Source: Planctomycetota bacterium (GTDB lineage Bacteria; Planctomycetota; Phycisphaerae; Phycisphaerales; UBA1924). Taken from it: a DNA stretch of 64,000 nt. Below the pieces are notes generated by a model that saw only the letters and a program-made list of their open reading frames with translations, made no database searches and was not told the DNA's origin. How positions within the stretch are numbered: position 1 is the stretch's first letter; the number at the start of each line of letters is the position of its first letter. Made by a program: the position numbers and the translations under genes. Location: assembly GCA_018242605.1 (NCBI GenBank), contig JAFEBP010000014.1:62001-126000 (forward strand). Direction: 5' to 3'. Below are positions 43,484 to 51,047 of the stretch, one piece after another.

Positions 43484-44953
43484 ATGACCCGCTGGTTTGC
43501 CATGCTCACAGTTGTCGCCGGCCTGGGCGTTGCCCCGGCGATGGCGCAGAATGAAGTCGAACCCAATGACTCGATCGCGCAGGCGAACGGGCCGTTCGGG
43601 TCCGAGGCCACGATCTCGGGGAGTTACGCCGCGTACGGCGATGCTGACTTCTACCGCGTGCAACTCACGGAGGTGAGCGATCTGACGGTGCGGATCTGGG
43701 GGCCCACGCTGGGCGTGTGCCCGAACGGGTTTGACCCGATCCTCACGATCATGGATGCGAACGGGACGACGATCGCGTACAACGACGATGAGAGCGGCGC
43801 GGGGCTGTGCTCGCTGGCGAACCCGACGACGCATCCTTCTCTGCATGCTCTGTATCCGGGCACGTACTACATCCGGGCGACGGTGCTCTCGGCGATCGCG
43901 TATCCCGCGCCGTACAAGCTGGTGGTGAGCGCGGTGGCTCCGCCGGTGCCGGTGACGGAGCGGTTCACGTACCAGGGCATTCTGCAGCAGAACGGGGAGC
44001 GCATCACGGGTGAGAAGTCGCTGTCGTTTTCGCTGTGGTCGCACCCGACTTCCACCAGCCCCAACGCCCGCATCGGTCAGCCGATCACGTTCGGCGCGAT
44101 CGACGTGATCAACGGGCTGGTGCAGGTTGAGTTGGAGTTTACCGCGCCGCCCAGCGCGTTCGACGGCACGGAGCGGTACCTGGAGATCAGCGCGGGGGAG
44201 GGCTTCGGGGCGTTGCAGGTTCTGACGCCTCGCCAGCGGTTGACGGCGACGCCGTACGCGTCGCGGGCGCTGAAGGCGAGCTCGGCGGCGCACGCGGACA
44301 CGGCGACGAGCGCGACGAACGCGGACGGGGCGGCGTACGCGGCGGAGGCGGGGCACGCGCAGACGGCGACGGTCGCGTCGTCGGTGCCGTGGGCGAACAT
44401 CACGGGCAAGCCTTCGGGCTTTGCGGACGGGTCGGACGATACGGCGGGGTGGAACGTGCTGAGCGGCGTGACGTTCAACTACAACCCGGTGGGCATCAAC
44501 ACGTACAGCCCCGGGGCGTTCAACTTCGTGGTCAACGGCACGGCGGCCAAGCCGGGCGGGGGCTCGTGGTCGGTGTTCAGCGATGAGCGGCTCAAGCACG
44601 ACATCACGCCGATGGCGGGCACGCTGGACCGGCTGCTCAAGCTCCGCGGCTACACCTACGAGTACAACGACGATGCGGTGCAGAACCGGCTGGCGATGCC
44701 GGGCACGCAGATCGGCCTGCTGGCCCAGGAAGTGGAAGCGGTCTTCCCGGACTGGGTGCAGAAGGACGCCGAGGGGTACCGCTACGTGACCGAGCGTGCG
44801 ACCACAGCGCTGATGGTCGAGGCGCTGCGTGACCTGCGGGCCGAGAAGGACCTGGTGAAGCAGGATGCACAGAAGCAGATCGACACACTCCGCACCCAGA
44901 ACGAGGAGCTCAAGGCTCGGCTGGAGCGGCTAGAGAAGGCGATGGGTCGGTGA
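43484..44953 (+). CDS. Secreted protein with PPC-like domain and S74 intramolecular chaperone
   Basis: This 489-residue exported protein has a signal peptide (MTRWFAMLTVVAGLGVAPAM, cut at AMA-QN). An N-terminal PPC-like beta-sandwich (VEPNDSIAQANG, DADFYRVQL, PGTYYIRAT) spans about 23-150. A middle domain starts FTYQGILQQNGERI and ends LTATPYASRA. A low-complexity Ala-rich helix-forming stretch (about 265-300) leads to a C-terminal S74 domain with SDERLKHDI (Ser366-Asp367). In phage tail spikes that Ser-Asp pair is the self-cleavage site of the trimerisation chaperone. A final coiled coil follows. GAAGGAG precedes ATG 43484. It may form a trimeric surface fibre. Confidence 0.85.
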   Translation: MTRWFAMLTVVAGLGVAPAMAQNEVEPNDSIAQANGPFGSEATISGSYAAYGDADFYRVQLTEVSDLTVRIWGPTLGVCPNGFDPILTIMDANGTTIAYNDDESGAGLCSLANPTTHPSLHALYPGTYYIRATVLSAIAYPAPYKLVVSAVAPPVPVTERFTYQGILQQNGERITGEKSLSFSLWSHPTSTSPNARIGQPITFGAIDVINGLVQVELEFTAPPSAFDGTERYLEISAGEGFGALQVLTPRQRLTATPYASRALKASSAAHADTATSATNADGAAYAAEAGHAQTATVASSVPWANITGKPSGFADGSDDTAGWNVLSGVTFNYNPVGINTYSPGAFNFVVNGTAAKPGGGSWSVFSDERLKHDITPMAGTLDRLLKLRGYTYEYNDDAVQNRLAMPGTQIGLLAQEVEAVFPDWVQKDAEGYRYVTERATTALMVEALRDLRAEKDLVKQDAQKQIDTLRTQNEELKARLERLEKAMGR

Positions 44954-44982
44954 GGATTGGAGAGAGAGCGAGAGAGATCGCG

Positions 44983-45017
44983 CCGCCCGGGCTGATGGCC
45001 CGGGCGGTGTGTTTTTT
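44983..45017 (+). terminator. Intrinsic terminator after the S74-domain gene
   Basis: A 10-bp perfect stem, CCGCCCGGGC and GCCCGGGCGG with loop TGATG, is followed by TGTGTTTTTT. It ends the transcript 30-60 bases after the stop codon. Confidence 0.9.
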
Positions 45018-45095
45018 GGGGGTGTATTGCGACCTGTGTGTGGGTTGGCCGATGGTCGGCGCTTCGGAACCGGGGAAGCAAGTACAATCGGAGTG

Positions 45096-46298
45096 ATGAC
45101 CGACTCACAACCGGAGCTTGCGGAACTGGAGAGGTTCGTTGTCGACAACGAGGACCTGCAGAAGCTAGAGGCCACGATCGGGCGGTTCAACATATTCGAT
45201 GCGCTGCGTATCGAGCGGGCGGAGATCCGGCACAGCAACTTCCTGGCGTGGCTTCTGGACCCGGCGGAATCGCACGGACAGGGCGACCTGTTCCTGAAGG
45301 CGGTGCTGATGGACATGCTCCGCGAGGCACGCGGGCAGGGGGTTGTGGTGCCGATCAGCCCGGTCGAGATCGATGGGGCCGAACTGCAACAGGTGTCGAT
45401 CAGGAGGGAATGGAGGAACATCGATCTGCTCATCGTGTGTGAAACGCCGCGGCTGGTGGTGTGCATCGAGAACAAGATGCACTCTCACGAGTGGGCCGAG
45501 AAGCTTCAGAAGTATGAAGATGTAGTGGCCAAGGAGTACAAGGGTTGGCCGGCGCTATTCGTGTTCCTGAATCCAGAGGGAGAAGCGGCGACCGACGCGG
45601 ATTGGATGGCGTACAGCTTCGCGTCGGTGCATAAGGCGATTTCGCGAGCGAGAAGGATTTCGGCGGGGGCTTTGGGTGGGGATGTGGGCGTCGCGATCGA
45701 CCACTACTTGAACTTGATCGGGAGCCGATTCATGAAGAACTCGGAGATAGAGCGGCTGTGCAAGAGCATTTACGCGAACCATCGGCGTGCGATCGAACTG
45801 ATCATGGAACATGCTTCGACGCCGAAATCGGAGCTCGTAGAGGCCATCCGCGTGTGGGCCGCGGGCGAGCGCGGGTATCGGGTGCGGGAATGGGTGCATG
45901 GATACGTACAACTCGTTCCCACGTCGTGGTTGGGTTCTCTGAGCGAGAAGGATGCGCAGCCGTCGAAGCATGCGCCGTGCGACTTGTTCATTGAGGTTGA
46001 CGTGGTCATCGGTCCGCCGTCGCGCGTGGTGACTCGCCTTGTGGTGGGGCCGGGTGCGGATGCGGCGAAGCGATTTGAAGTAATCAAGAGGCTGGGCCAG
46101 GCGCCATTTGCGTTGGCTCCGCAGCGAAAAGTGCTCGCCCCGATATGGACGCGCGTTGGGTCGAAGACGCTCCTCACGTGGGATGAGGAACAACCACCCA
46201 TCGAGGAGATCATCAAGCGGGTGTCTTCTTATGTGGAGGAACTCGCCGAGAAGACCAAGTCGTTGCCGGAGGCGCTCAAGGACTTGATGGGGAAATAG
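45096..46298 (+). CDS. PD-(D/E)XK nuclease superfamily protein
   Basis: This 400-residue cytosolic protein resembles PD-(D/E)XK nuclease-fold proteins of the type seen in defence and orphan contexts. The N-terminal part has ERAEIRHSNFLAWLLDPAES. The core shows NIDLLIVCE with Asp110 and VVCIENKM with Glu125 and Lys127, a complete D...ExK site. HSHEWAEKLQKYEDVV follows, as is common after this motif. The C-terminal ~200 residues match nothing I recognise and may bind DNA or a partner. ATG 45096 follows GGAG. No methyltransferase or helicase is adjacent, so this is not an obvious restriction system. Confidence 0.82.
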   Translation: MTDSQPELAELERFVVDNEDLQKLEATIGRFNIFDALRIERAEIRHSNFLAWLLDPAESHGQGDLFLKAVLMDMLREARGQGVVVPISPVEIDGAELQQVSIRREWRNIDLLIVCETPRLVVCIENKMHSHEWAEKLQKYEDVVAKEYKGWPALFVFLNPEGEAATDADWMAYSFASVHKAISRARRISAGALGGDVGVAIDHYLNLIGSRFMKNSEIERLCKSIYANHRRAIELIMEHASTPKSELVEAIRVWAAGERGYRVREWVHGYVQLVPTSWLGSLSEKDAQPSKHAPCDLFIEVDVVIGPPSRVVTRLVVGPGADAAKRFEVIKRLGQAPFALAPQRKVLAPIWTRVGSKTLLTWDEEQPPIEEIIKRVSSYVEELAEKTKSLPEALKDLMGK

Positions 46299-46363
46299 GG
46301 GTTGTCGGACTCGGCGCTGAACGCGAGAAACTCGGCGGCCGGCAGCGCGGGCGTGGGGCCGGG

Positions 46364-47293
46364 TCAGCAGCCGGCGGCGCGGTGGGTGAAGAAAACGTCG
46401 GAGTCGGCGCCGTCGACGCCGCCGTCGCCGTTGATGTCGGCGGCGATGTCGCCGTTCTCCCAACGGGCGAGGAAGGCGGCGTTGTCGGCGTTGTCAACGC
46501 GGCCGTCGTGGTTGAAGTCGGCGGTGCAGAAGACATCGCCGGTGATGATGAGCGGGAGGCAGAGGGCCTGATTGAGGCACGCGCCGGAGGAGAAGGAGGT
46601 GCGCTGGTGTTCGGTGGTGCCGCGGGGGCCGCCGGCGAGGGTGCGGTCGTTGTTGGAGTCCAGGCCCCAGGATTCGGTGGTTGAGCCCGGGCCGGTGTGG
46701 GTGATGTTGACGACGTACGTTCGCGACGGCTGGCCGGTGGAGATCGAGAGTTGGTTGGTGGTTCCCTGTGCGAAGAACTCGAGTTGGACGAAGACGCGGG
46801 TATCGGGCAGTGCCGGCGGGGTGGTGGGTGTCACGACCAGGTCGTACGCGCCGTTGGGGAGAGAACGAACCGGAACGGTCGACCGAAAGAGAGGGGTTGC
46901 GTTGGAGGCGATCATCGGGCTGGCCTCGAAGTCGGCATCGTCCCAGATGCTCACGCGGACGTCGTAGGAGAGGGCCGTCGTGCCGCTGTTGGCGACGGGG
47001 ATGGAGATGGTGCGCAGGGCGTTGTTGCGCGTGATGGCCCAGGGGCCGACGGGGCCGAAGTCGACATCTTCAAGGACGTTGCTGATCCTGAAGAAGGCGG
47101 CGCAGGCGGCGGGAGTGTTGGCGTCGTAGGTCGTGGGCGATCGCGGCGCGTAGGTTGAATCGACCAGAGTGGCCCGAGGGTCGCCCTCGTGCCATACCAG
47201 GCGACGGATCGGGGTGTCCGGCGCGATCGGAAGGAGTTCCTGGGCGGCGGCGCACGAGGCGAGGGCTGCGCACACGAAAACGAGATGGTTCAT
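46364..47293 (-). CDS. Secreted protein with divergent dockerin
   Basis: This 309-residue secreted protein has a signal peptide (MNHLVFVCAALASCAAA, cut near AQE). About 230 residues of beta-rich sequence of unknown function follow; they contain one Cys pair near CLNQALC. The end is the most divergent dockerin in the window: DFNHDGRVDNADNAAFL, then DINGDGGVDGADSDVFF and HRAAGC. The calcium-binding Asp and Asn positions are kept. The start follows from the signal sequence; the same frame is open much further upstream. It is divergent from the lysine operon promoter. Confidence 0.82.
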   Translation of the reverse strand: MNHLVFVCAALASCAAAQELLPIAPDTPIRRLVWHEGDPRATLVDSTYAPRSPTTYDANTPAACAAFFRISNVLEDVDFGPVGPWAITRNNALRTISIPVANSGTTALSYDVRVSIWDDADFEASPMIASNATPLFRSTVPVRSLPNGAYDLVVTPTTPPALPDTRVFVQLEFFAQGTTNQLSISTGQPSRTYVVNITHTGPGSTTESWGLDSNNDRTLAGGPRGTTEHQRTSFSSGACLNQALCLPLIITGDVFCTADFNHDGRVDNADNAAFLARWENGDIAADINGDGGVDGADSDVFFTHRAAGC

Positions 47294-47410
47294 GATCAAG
47301 AACTCCGATCGGAACGGCCGCACGCAACGCCGAACGCCCGCCCACAACGGGGGATCATTGGGGGTGAGCGGGGCAACAGCACGCGGGTGGGGTTGGATCG
47401 GGGCGGCTTC

Positions 47411-47439
47411 TTGACCGTGTGGAAGGCCGGTGCTAACCT
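47411..47439 (+). promoter_or_regulatory. Promoter of the lysW operon
   Basis: TTGACC (47411-47416) and TAACCT (47434-47439) have an ideal 17-base spacer. Transcription would start near 47446, about seven bases before the leader frame's ATG and 255 before lysW. Confidence 0.65.
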
Positions 47440-47452
47440 TCTCCTCGAACCA

Positions 47453-47581
47453 ATGCCGCGAGAGTTTTCCAACTTCTCCACCGTCGCCGCCCTGAAGGGG
47501 CACGGGGTCGCATTGAAATCCTGCAAACTGAGCAAAGCGAAAGGCGTGAAACGCCCGGCTTGTGCTGCTGTTTGCGGATGA
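47453..47581 (+). CDS. Putative lysine-rich leader peptide
   Basis: This 42-codon frame lies between the promoter and a terminator upstream of lysW. The start MPREFSNFSTVAALK is followed by a Lys cluster: residues 15, 22, 25, 28, 30 and 33 (six Lys in 19 positions, core KSCKLSKAKGVKR), far above the frequency in neighbouring proteins. That is the pattern expected of an amino-acid attenuation peptide. A small hairpin (GGCGT-GAA-ACGCC, 47543-47555) overlaps the last Lys codon. Weakness: no ribosome site is visible, and the ATG lies so close to the predicted transcript start that it would have to be read almost leaderless. It may instead be chance within a structured RNA leader. Confidence 0.45.
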   Translation: MPREFSNFSTVAALKGHGVALKSCKLSKAKGVKRPACAAVCG

Positions 47582-47611
47582 ACGCGTAGACGTTTCCAAC
47601 CGCATTTCAAA

Positions 47612-47650
47612 GGCCCGCCGGGAGTATCCCGGCGGGCCGTTTTCGTTTTC
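47612..47650 (+). terminator. Strong intrinsic terminator ahead of lysW (possible attenuator)
   Basis: A 12-bp perfect stem, GGCCCGCCGGGA and TCCCGGCGGGCC with loop GTA, is followed by GTTTTCGTTTTC. It lies downstream of the operon promoter and 50 bases before lysW, so it must be read through to express the operon. CCCGGC at 47554-47559 can pair with GCCGGG at 47617-47622 within the stem, which would be a candidate antiterminator. Confidence 0.85.
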
Positions 47651-47700
47651 GGCATGCCGCGTGTGCGGCTGCCAGGTTCCCACCCTTTCGGAGTTGATCC

Positions 47701-47892
47701 ATGAGCCAGACGAGTACCTCGGAGATGACGACGGAATGTACATCCTGTGCGGCGGCGATCACGCCGCAGCGGCGACCGCTGTGCGGGGAGATCCTGCGGT
47801 GCGGGGATTGCAACGCGGAGATGGAGGTGGTGTCGGTGTCGCCCTTGCGCGTGGAAGAGGCTCCGCAGGTGCAGGAGGATTGGGGGGAGTGA
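47701..47892 (+). CDS. lysW: LysW amino-group carrier protein
   Basis: This 63-residue carrier protein holds alpha-aminoadipate (or glutamate) on its C-terminal Glu through its amino group while the side chain is converted. The Thermus LysW layout is clear: a zinc ribbon with C13-x2-C16 and C34-x2-C37 (GEILRCGDCNAEMEVV), then SPLRVEEAP, and the invariant terminus EDWGE, where Glu63 is the attachment site. It is nine residues longer than the 54-residue Thermus protein, with extra sequence before and inside the ribbon, including an additional Cys28. GGAG lies 8 bases before the ATG. The acidic surface expected of the carrier is present. Confidence 0.95.
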   Translation: MSQTSTSEMTTECTSCAAAITPQRRPLCGEILRCGDCNAEMEVVSVSPLRVEEAPQVQEDWGE

Positions 47893-48193
47893 GGAGCGGG
47901 AGGAAGAAGGCGAAGGGGTTCTTCGCGAAGGGGGGGATTCCTTCACCCCTCCGGGGTGAAATGAACTCGCATCGGTCTCCACGGGTTGCGCTCAGCCCGC
48001 TGGGCGCGGGCTTCGCTTCACCCGTGGCTACACGCCTTCGCCCCTTCGGGGCTGAGAGGGGCGGGAGAGTTGAAGCGTCTTTTGCCGGTGGCCTTTGCTC
48101 CTTCGGGGGAGAAGAAGGGCGCGGCTTCAGTCGTTGGGTACCGGCACACTGCTTGCACGTTTTTCGTTGATCAGGTCATCAGGAACACCATTC
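47893..48193. repeat. Palindromic repeat cluster between lysW and lysX
   Basis: This 301-base gap holds several hairpins: TTCACCCC-TCC-GGGGTGAA (47942-47960), a nested structure with CCACGGGT/ACCCGTGG and GCCCGC/GCGGGC (47979-48027), and CGCCCCTTCGGGGC (about 48039-48052). They resemble the palindromes near 43 kb. No gene is seen. The rest of the operon is tightly packed, so this looks like an insertion that could lower downstream expression. Confidence 0.75.
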
Positions 48194-49066
48194 ATGCGCA
48201 TCGCACTGCTTCATTCCCGCATCCGCGTTGAGGAGCGTCTGCTCGCGGACGCGTTGACGGCTCGCGGCATCGATTTCGACATCATCGATGTTCGCGAGGA
48301 GGTCTTTGACATCTTCGACGCGGGGAAATGGGCGGGGTACGACGCGGCGATCGACCGGTGCATCAGCCAGACGCAGTCGCTGGCGGTGGCGCGGGTGCTG
48401 GAGCGGTTCGGGGTGCGGGTGGTGAACGCGTCGGGCGTGATCGAGGCGTGCGGGGACAAGCTGACGACGTCGCTGCTGCTGGCGCGTGCGGGGGTTCCTA
48501 CGCCGCGGGTGCGGGTGGCGGTGGATGAGCCTTCGGCGCTGCGTGCGGTGGAGGAGATGGGGTATCCGTGCGTGCTGAAGCCGACGGTGGGGTCGTGGGG
48601 TCGGCTGCTGGCGTGCGTGCGGGATCGGGACGCGGCGGAGGCGATCGTGGAGCACAAGGCGACGCTGGGGGGGCCGCAGCACGGGGTGTTCTACGTGCAG
48701 GAGCTGGTGGACAAGCCGGGGCGGGACCTGCGGGTGTTCATGGCGGGCGATGAGCCGTTCGCGGCGATCGCGCGGACGAGCAAGCACTGGATCACGAACA
48801 CGGCGCGGGGCGGGACGGCGTCGGCGTTTCGGCTGGACGCGGCGGCGTCGCGGATCTGCCGCGACGCGTCGCGGGCGGTGGGCGGGGGCGTGCTGGCGGT
48901 GGACCTGCTGGAGACGGGCGGGGGCGAGGTGCTGGTGAGCGAGGTGAATCACACGATGGAGTTCCGCAACTCCATCGAGCCCACGGGTGTGGACATTCCG
49001 GGGCGGATCGTGGAGTATGTTGTCGCCGCGGCGGCGCAGAACGAGAGAGCGGGGGCTTTGGCATGA
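48194..49066 (+). CDS. lysX: LysW-alpha-aminoadipate ligase LysX
   Basis: This 290-residue RimK-type ATP-grasp ligase joins the amino group of alpha-aminoadipate to the C-terminal Glu of LysW. The N-terminus MRIALLHSRIRVEERLLADA is typical. The ATP-grasp core shows PCVLKPTVGSWGRLL (nucleotide-binding Lys), HGVFYVQELVDKPGRDLRVF, TSKHWITNTARGG and VLVSEVNHTMEFRNSI with the metal-binding Glu and Asn. The length matches Thermus LysX (~280). Relatives (ArgX) prefer glutamate, and sequence inspection does not settle specificity. The stop overlaps the lysY start. Confidence 0.93.
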   Translation: MRIALLHSRIRVEERLLADALTARGIDFDIIDVREEVFDIFDAGKWAGYDAAIDRCISQTQSLAVARVLERFGVRVVNASGVIEACGDKLTTSLLLARAGVPTPRVRVAVDEPSALRAVEEMGYPCVLKPTVGSWGRLLACVRDRDAAEAIVEHKATLGGPQHGVFYVQELVDKPGRDLRVFMAGDEPFAAIARTSKHWITNTARGGTASAFRLDAAASRICRDASRAVGGGVLAVDLLETGGGEVLVSEVNHTMEFRNSIEPTGVDIPGRIVEYVVAAAAQNERAGALA

Positions 49067-50124
49067 CACAGGGCACTGAACAGGCGCGGTTGCGGGTGGC
49101 GGTGGTGGGCGCGAGCGGGTACGGCGGGGGCGAGGTGCTGCGGCTGCTGCTGGACCACCCTCGGGTGGAGGTGACGCAGGCGGTGTCGCAGTCCCGCGCG
49201 GGGGAGTTCGTGCACACGGTGCACCCGAACCTGCGCGGGCGGACGAGGCTGACGTTCGTGACGCCCGATGCGCTGGAGAAGAGCGACGTGCTGTTCCTGT
49301 GCCTGCGGCATGGGCAGGCGGCCAAGTCGATCGATCGGTACGCGGGGCTGGCGGACCGGGTGATCGATCTGTCGGCGGACTTCCGGCTGCGGAGCGAGGC
49401 GGAGTATCGCAGGTGGTACGGCGAGGCGCATCCATCGCCGGCGTGGCTGGACCGGTTCGTGTACGGCCTGCCGGAGTTCCAGCGTGCGCGGCTGAAGGGC
49501 GCCAAGTTCGCGAGCGGCGTGGGCTGCAACGCGACGGCGATGAACCTGGCGCTGTACCCGTTGGCGCGGGCGGGGCTGATCCGCAGCGCGATCTGCGACC
49601 TCAAGGTGGGGTCGTCGGAAGCGGGGGCGGAGGAGAGCCAGAGCAGCCATCACCCGGAGCGCAGCGGCGTGGTGCGGACGTTCGCGGCGGCGGGGCACCG
49701 GCACGAGGCCGAGGTGCGGCAGGAGTTGATGGGCGAGCACGGGGCGTTTGACCTGCACGTGACGATCACGAGCGTGGAGATGGTGCGCGGGGTGCTGTGC
49801 ACGGCGCATGTCTTTCCGACGCGGCCGGTGGACGAGAAGCAGTTGTGGAAGACGTTCCGCGAGGCGTACGGCGAGGAGCCGTTCGTGCGGCTGGTGCGGG
49901 ACAAGAGCGGGCTGCACCGGCTGCCGGAGCCCAAGATCCTGGCCGGGAGCAACTGGTGCGACGTGGGGTTCGAGGTGTCGCCGACGGGCGACCGGATCGT
50001 GGTGCTCAGCGCGATCGACAACCTCATGAAGGGCGCGGCGGGCTCGGCCGTGCAGTGCATGAACATCATGAACGGCTTTGCGGAGCGTGAGGGCCTGACC
50101 TTCCCGGGGATTCATCCTTGTTGA
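49063..50124 (+). CDS. lysY: LysW-aminoadipate semialdehyde-forming reductase LysY
   Basis: This 353-residue NADPH-dependent reductase is homologous to ArgC. It reduces the LysW-bound 6-phosphate to the semialdehyde. The nucleotide loop is VAVVGASGYGGGEVLRLL; catalytic Cys155 lies in ASGVGCNATAMNLAL; the C-terminal part has SAIDNLMKGAAGSAVQCMNI. Compared with ArgC, LysY carries an extra Arg- and Lys-rich loop able to meet the acidic carrier; the KVGSSEAGAEESQSSHHPER region lies near there. Start overlaps the lysX stop (ATGA). Confidence 0.93.
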   Translation: MTQGTEQARLRVAVVGASGYGGGEVLRLLLDHPRVEVTQAVSQSRAGEFVHTVHPNLRGRTRLTFVTPDALEKSDVLFLCLRHGQAAKSIDRYAGLADRVIDLSADFRLRSEAEYRRWYGEAHPSPAWLDRFVYGLPEFQRARLKGAKFASGVGCNATAMNLALYPLARAGLIRSAICDLKVGSSEAGAEESQSSHHPERSGVVRTFAAAGHRHEAEVRQELMGEHGAFDLHVTITSVEMVRGVLCTAHVFPTRPVDEKQLWKTFREAYGEEPFVRLVRDKSGLHRLPEPKILAGSNWCDVGFEVSPTGDRIVVLSAIDNLMKGAAGSAVQCMNIMNGFAEREGLTFPGIHPC

Positions 50125-50231
50125 CCCAACATACCCATTCAGACCTGTCGGCGGGCCCGAACGAGCGCGGCACGGGCTCATTGTCAGCGTCGGCCGGCAC
50201 CGGGTGCGCGCCGACATCCGGGGCGTCGTGC

Positions 50232-51047
50232 ATGCCACAACAGATCGTGGTGGTGAAGCTCGGGGGCGCCGCCGCGCAGAGCGTTGAGGAGTTTGCGGAG
50301 GACGCGGCGGCGCAGATCCGGGCGGGGCGGCGGCTGGTGCTGGTGCATGGTGGGAGCGACGACACGAACCGGCTGAGCGAGCAGCTGGGGCATCCGCCGC
50401 GGTTCATCACGTCGCCGTCGGGGCACACGAGCCGGCGGACGGATGCGCGGACGCTGGAGATCATGCAGATGGCGTGCCGCGGGGCGCTGAATCAGCGGGT
50501 GGTGGCGGCGCTGCAGCGGCGCGGCGTGAACGCGGTGGGGGTGTCGGGGGTGGACGGGCGGGTGTGGGAGGGGGAGCGCAAGGCGGCGGTGCGGTCGGTG
50601 GAGGATGGGCGGATCGTGATGGTGCGGGATGACTACACGGGCACGGTGTCGCGCGTGAATGTGTCGCTGCTGCGGACGCTGATGGAGGCGGGGTTCACGC
50701 CGGTGCTGTGCCCGCCGGCGATCAGCACGAACAACGAGCCGATCAACGTGGACGCGGACCGGGCGGCGGCGGTGACGGCGGCGGCGCTGGGGGCGAGCGA
50801 CCTCCTGCTGCTGACGAGCGCGCCGGGGCTGCTGCGGCAGTTCCCGGATGAGTCGTCGCTGATCCGGCGGATTCCGCGGGGGCAGGCGGAGTCGGCGCAG
50901 GAGTTTGCGCAGGGGCGGATGAAGAAGAAGGTGATGGGCGCGACCGAGGCGCTGGTGGGGGGCGTGAAGCGGGTGGTGATCGGGGATGCGAGGCGGGCGC
51001 GGCCGATCGAGGCGGCGCTGGCGGGAGAGGGGACGGTGCTGGAATGA
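50232..51047 (+). CDS. lysZ: LysW-aminoadipate kinase LysZ
   Basis: This 271-residue amino-acid kinase is homologous to acetylglutamate kinase ArgB. It phosphorylates the side-chain carboxylate of LysW-bound aminoadipate. It starts with MPQQIVVVKLGGAAAQ (phosphate-binding Lys), followed by LVLVHGGSDD, VGVSGVDGRV, NVDADRAAAVTAAAL and GRMKKKVMGA. ATG 50232 leaves a 107-base gap after lysY; the frame stays open back to a TTG at 50118, overlapping lysY, but that extension is low-complexity and precedes the family N-terminus. Its stop overlaps the lysK start. Confidence 0.92.
   Translation: MPQQIVVVKLGGAAAQSVEEFAEDAAAQIRAGRRLVLVHGGSDDTNRLSEQLGHPPRFITSPSGHTSRRTDARTLEIMQMACRGALNQRVVAALQRRGVNAVGVSGVDGRVWEGERKAAVRSVEDGRIVMVRDDYTGTVSRVNVSLLRTLMEAGFTPVLCPPAISTNNEPINVDADRAAAVTAAALGASDLLLLTSAPGLLRQFPDESSLIRRIPRGQAESAQEFAQGRMKKKVMGATEALVGGVKRVVIGDARRARPIEAALAGEGTVLE

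Noticed and set aside
47446..47650. Lysine (L-box) riboswitch upstream of lysW
   Set aside because: The conserved internal-loop sequences of the L-box (AGAGGTGC, GGAAGGG-type and GCCGAA elements in order) are not visible, and the leader is shorter than usual.
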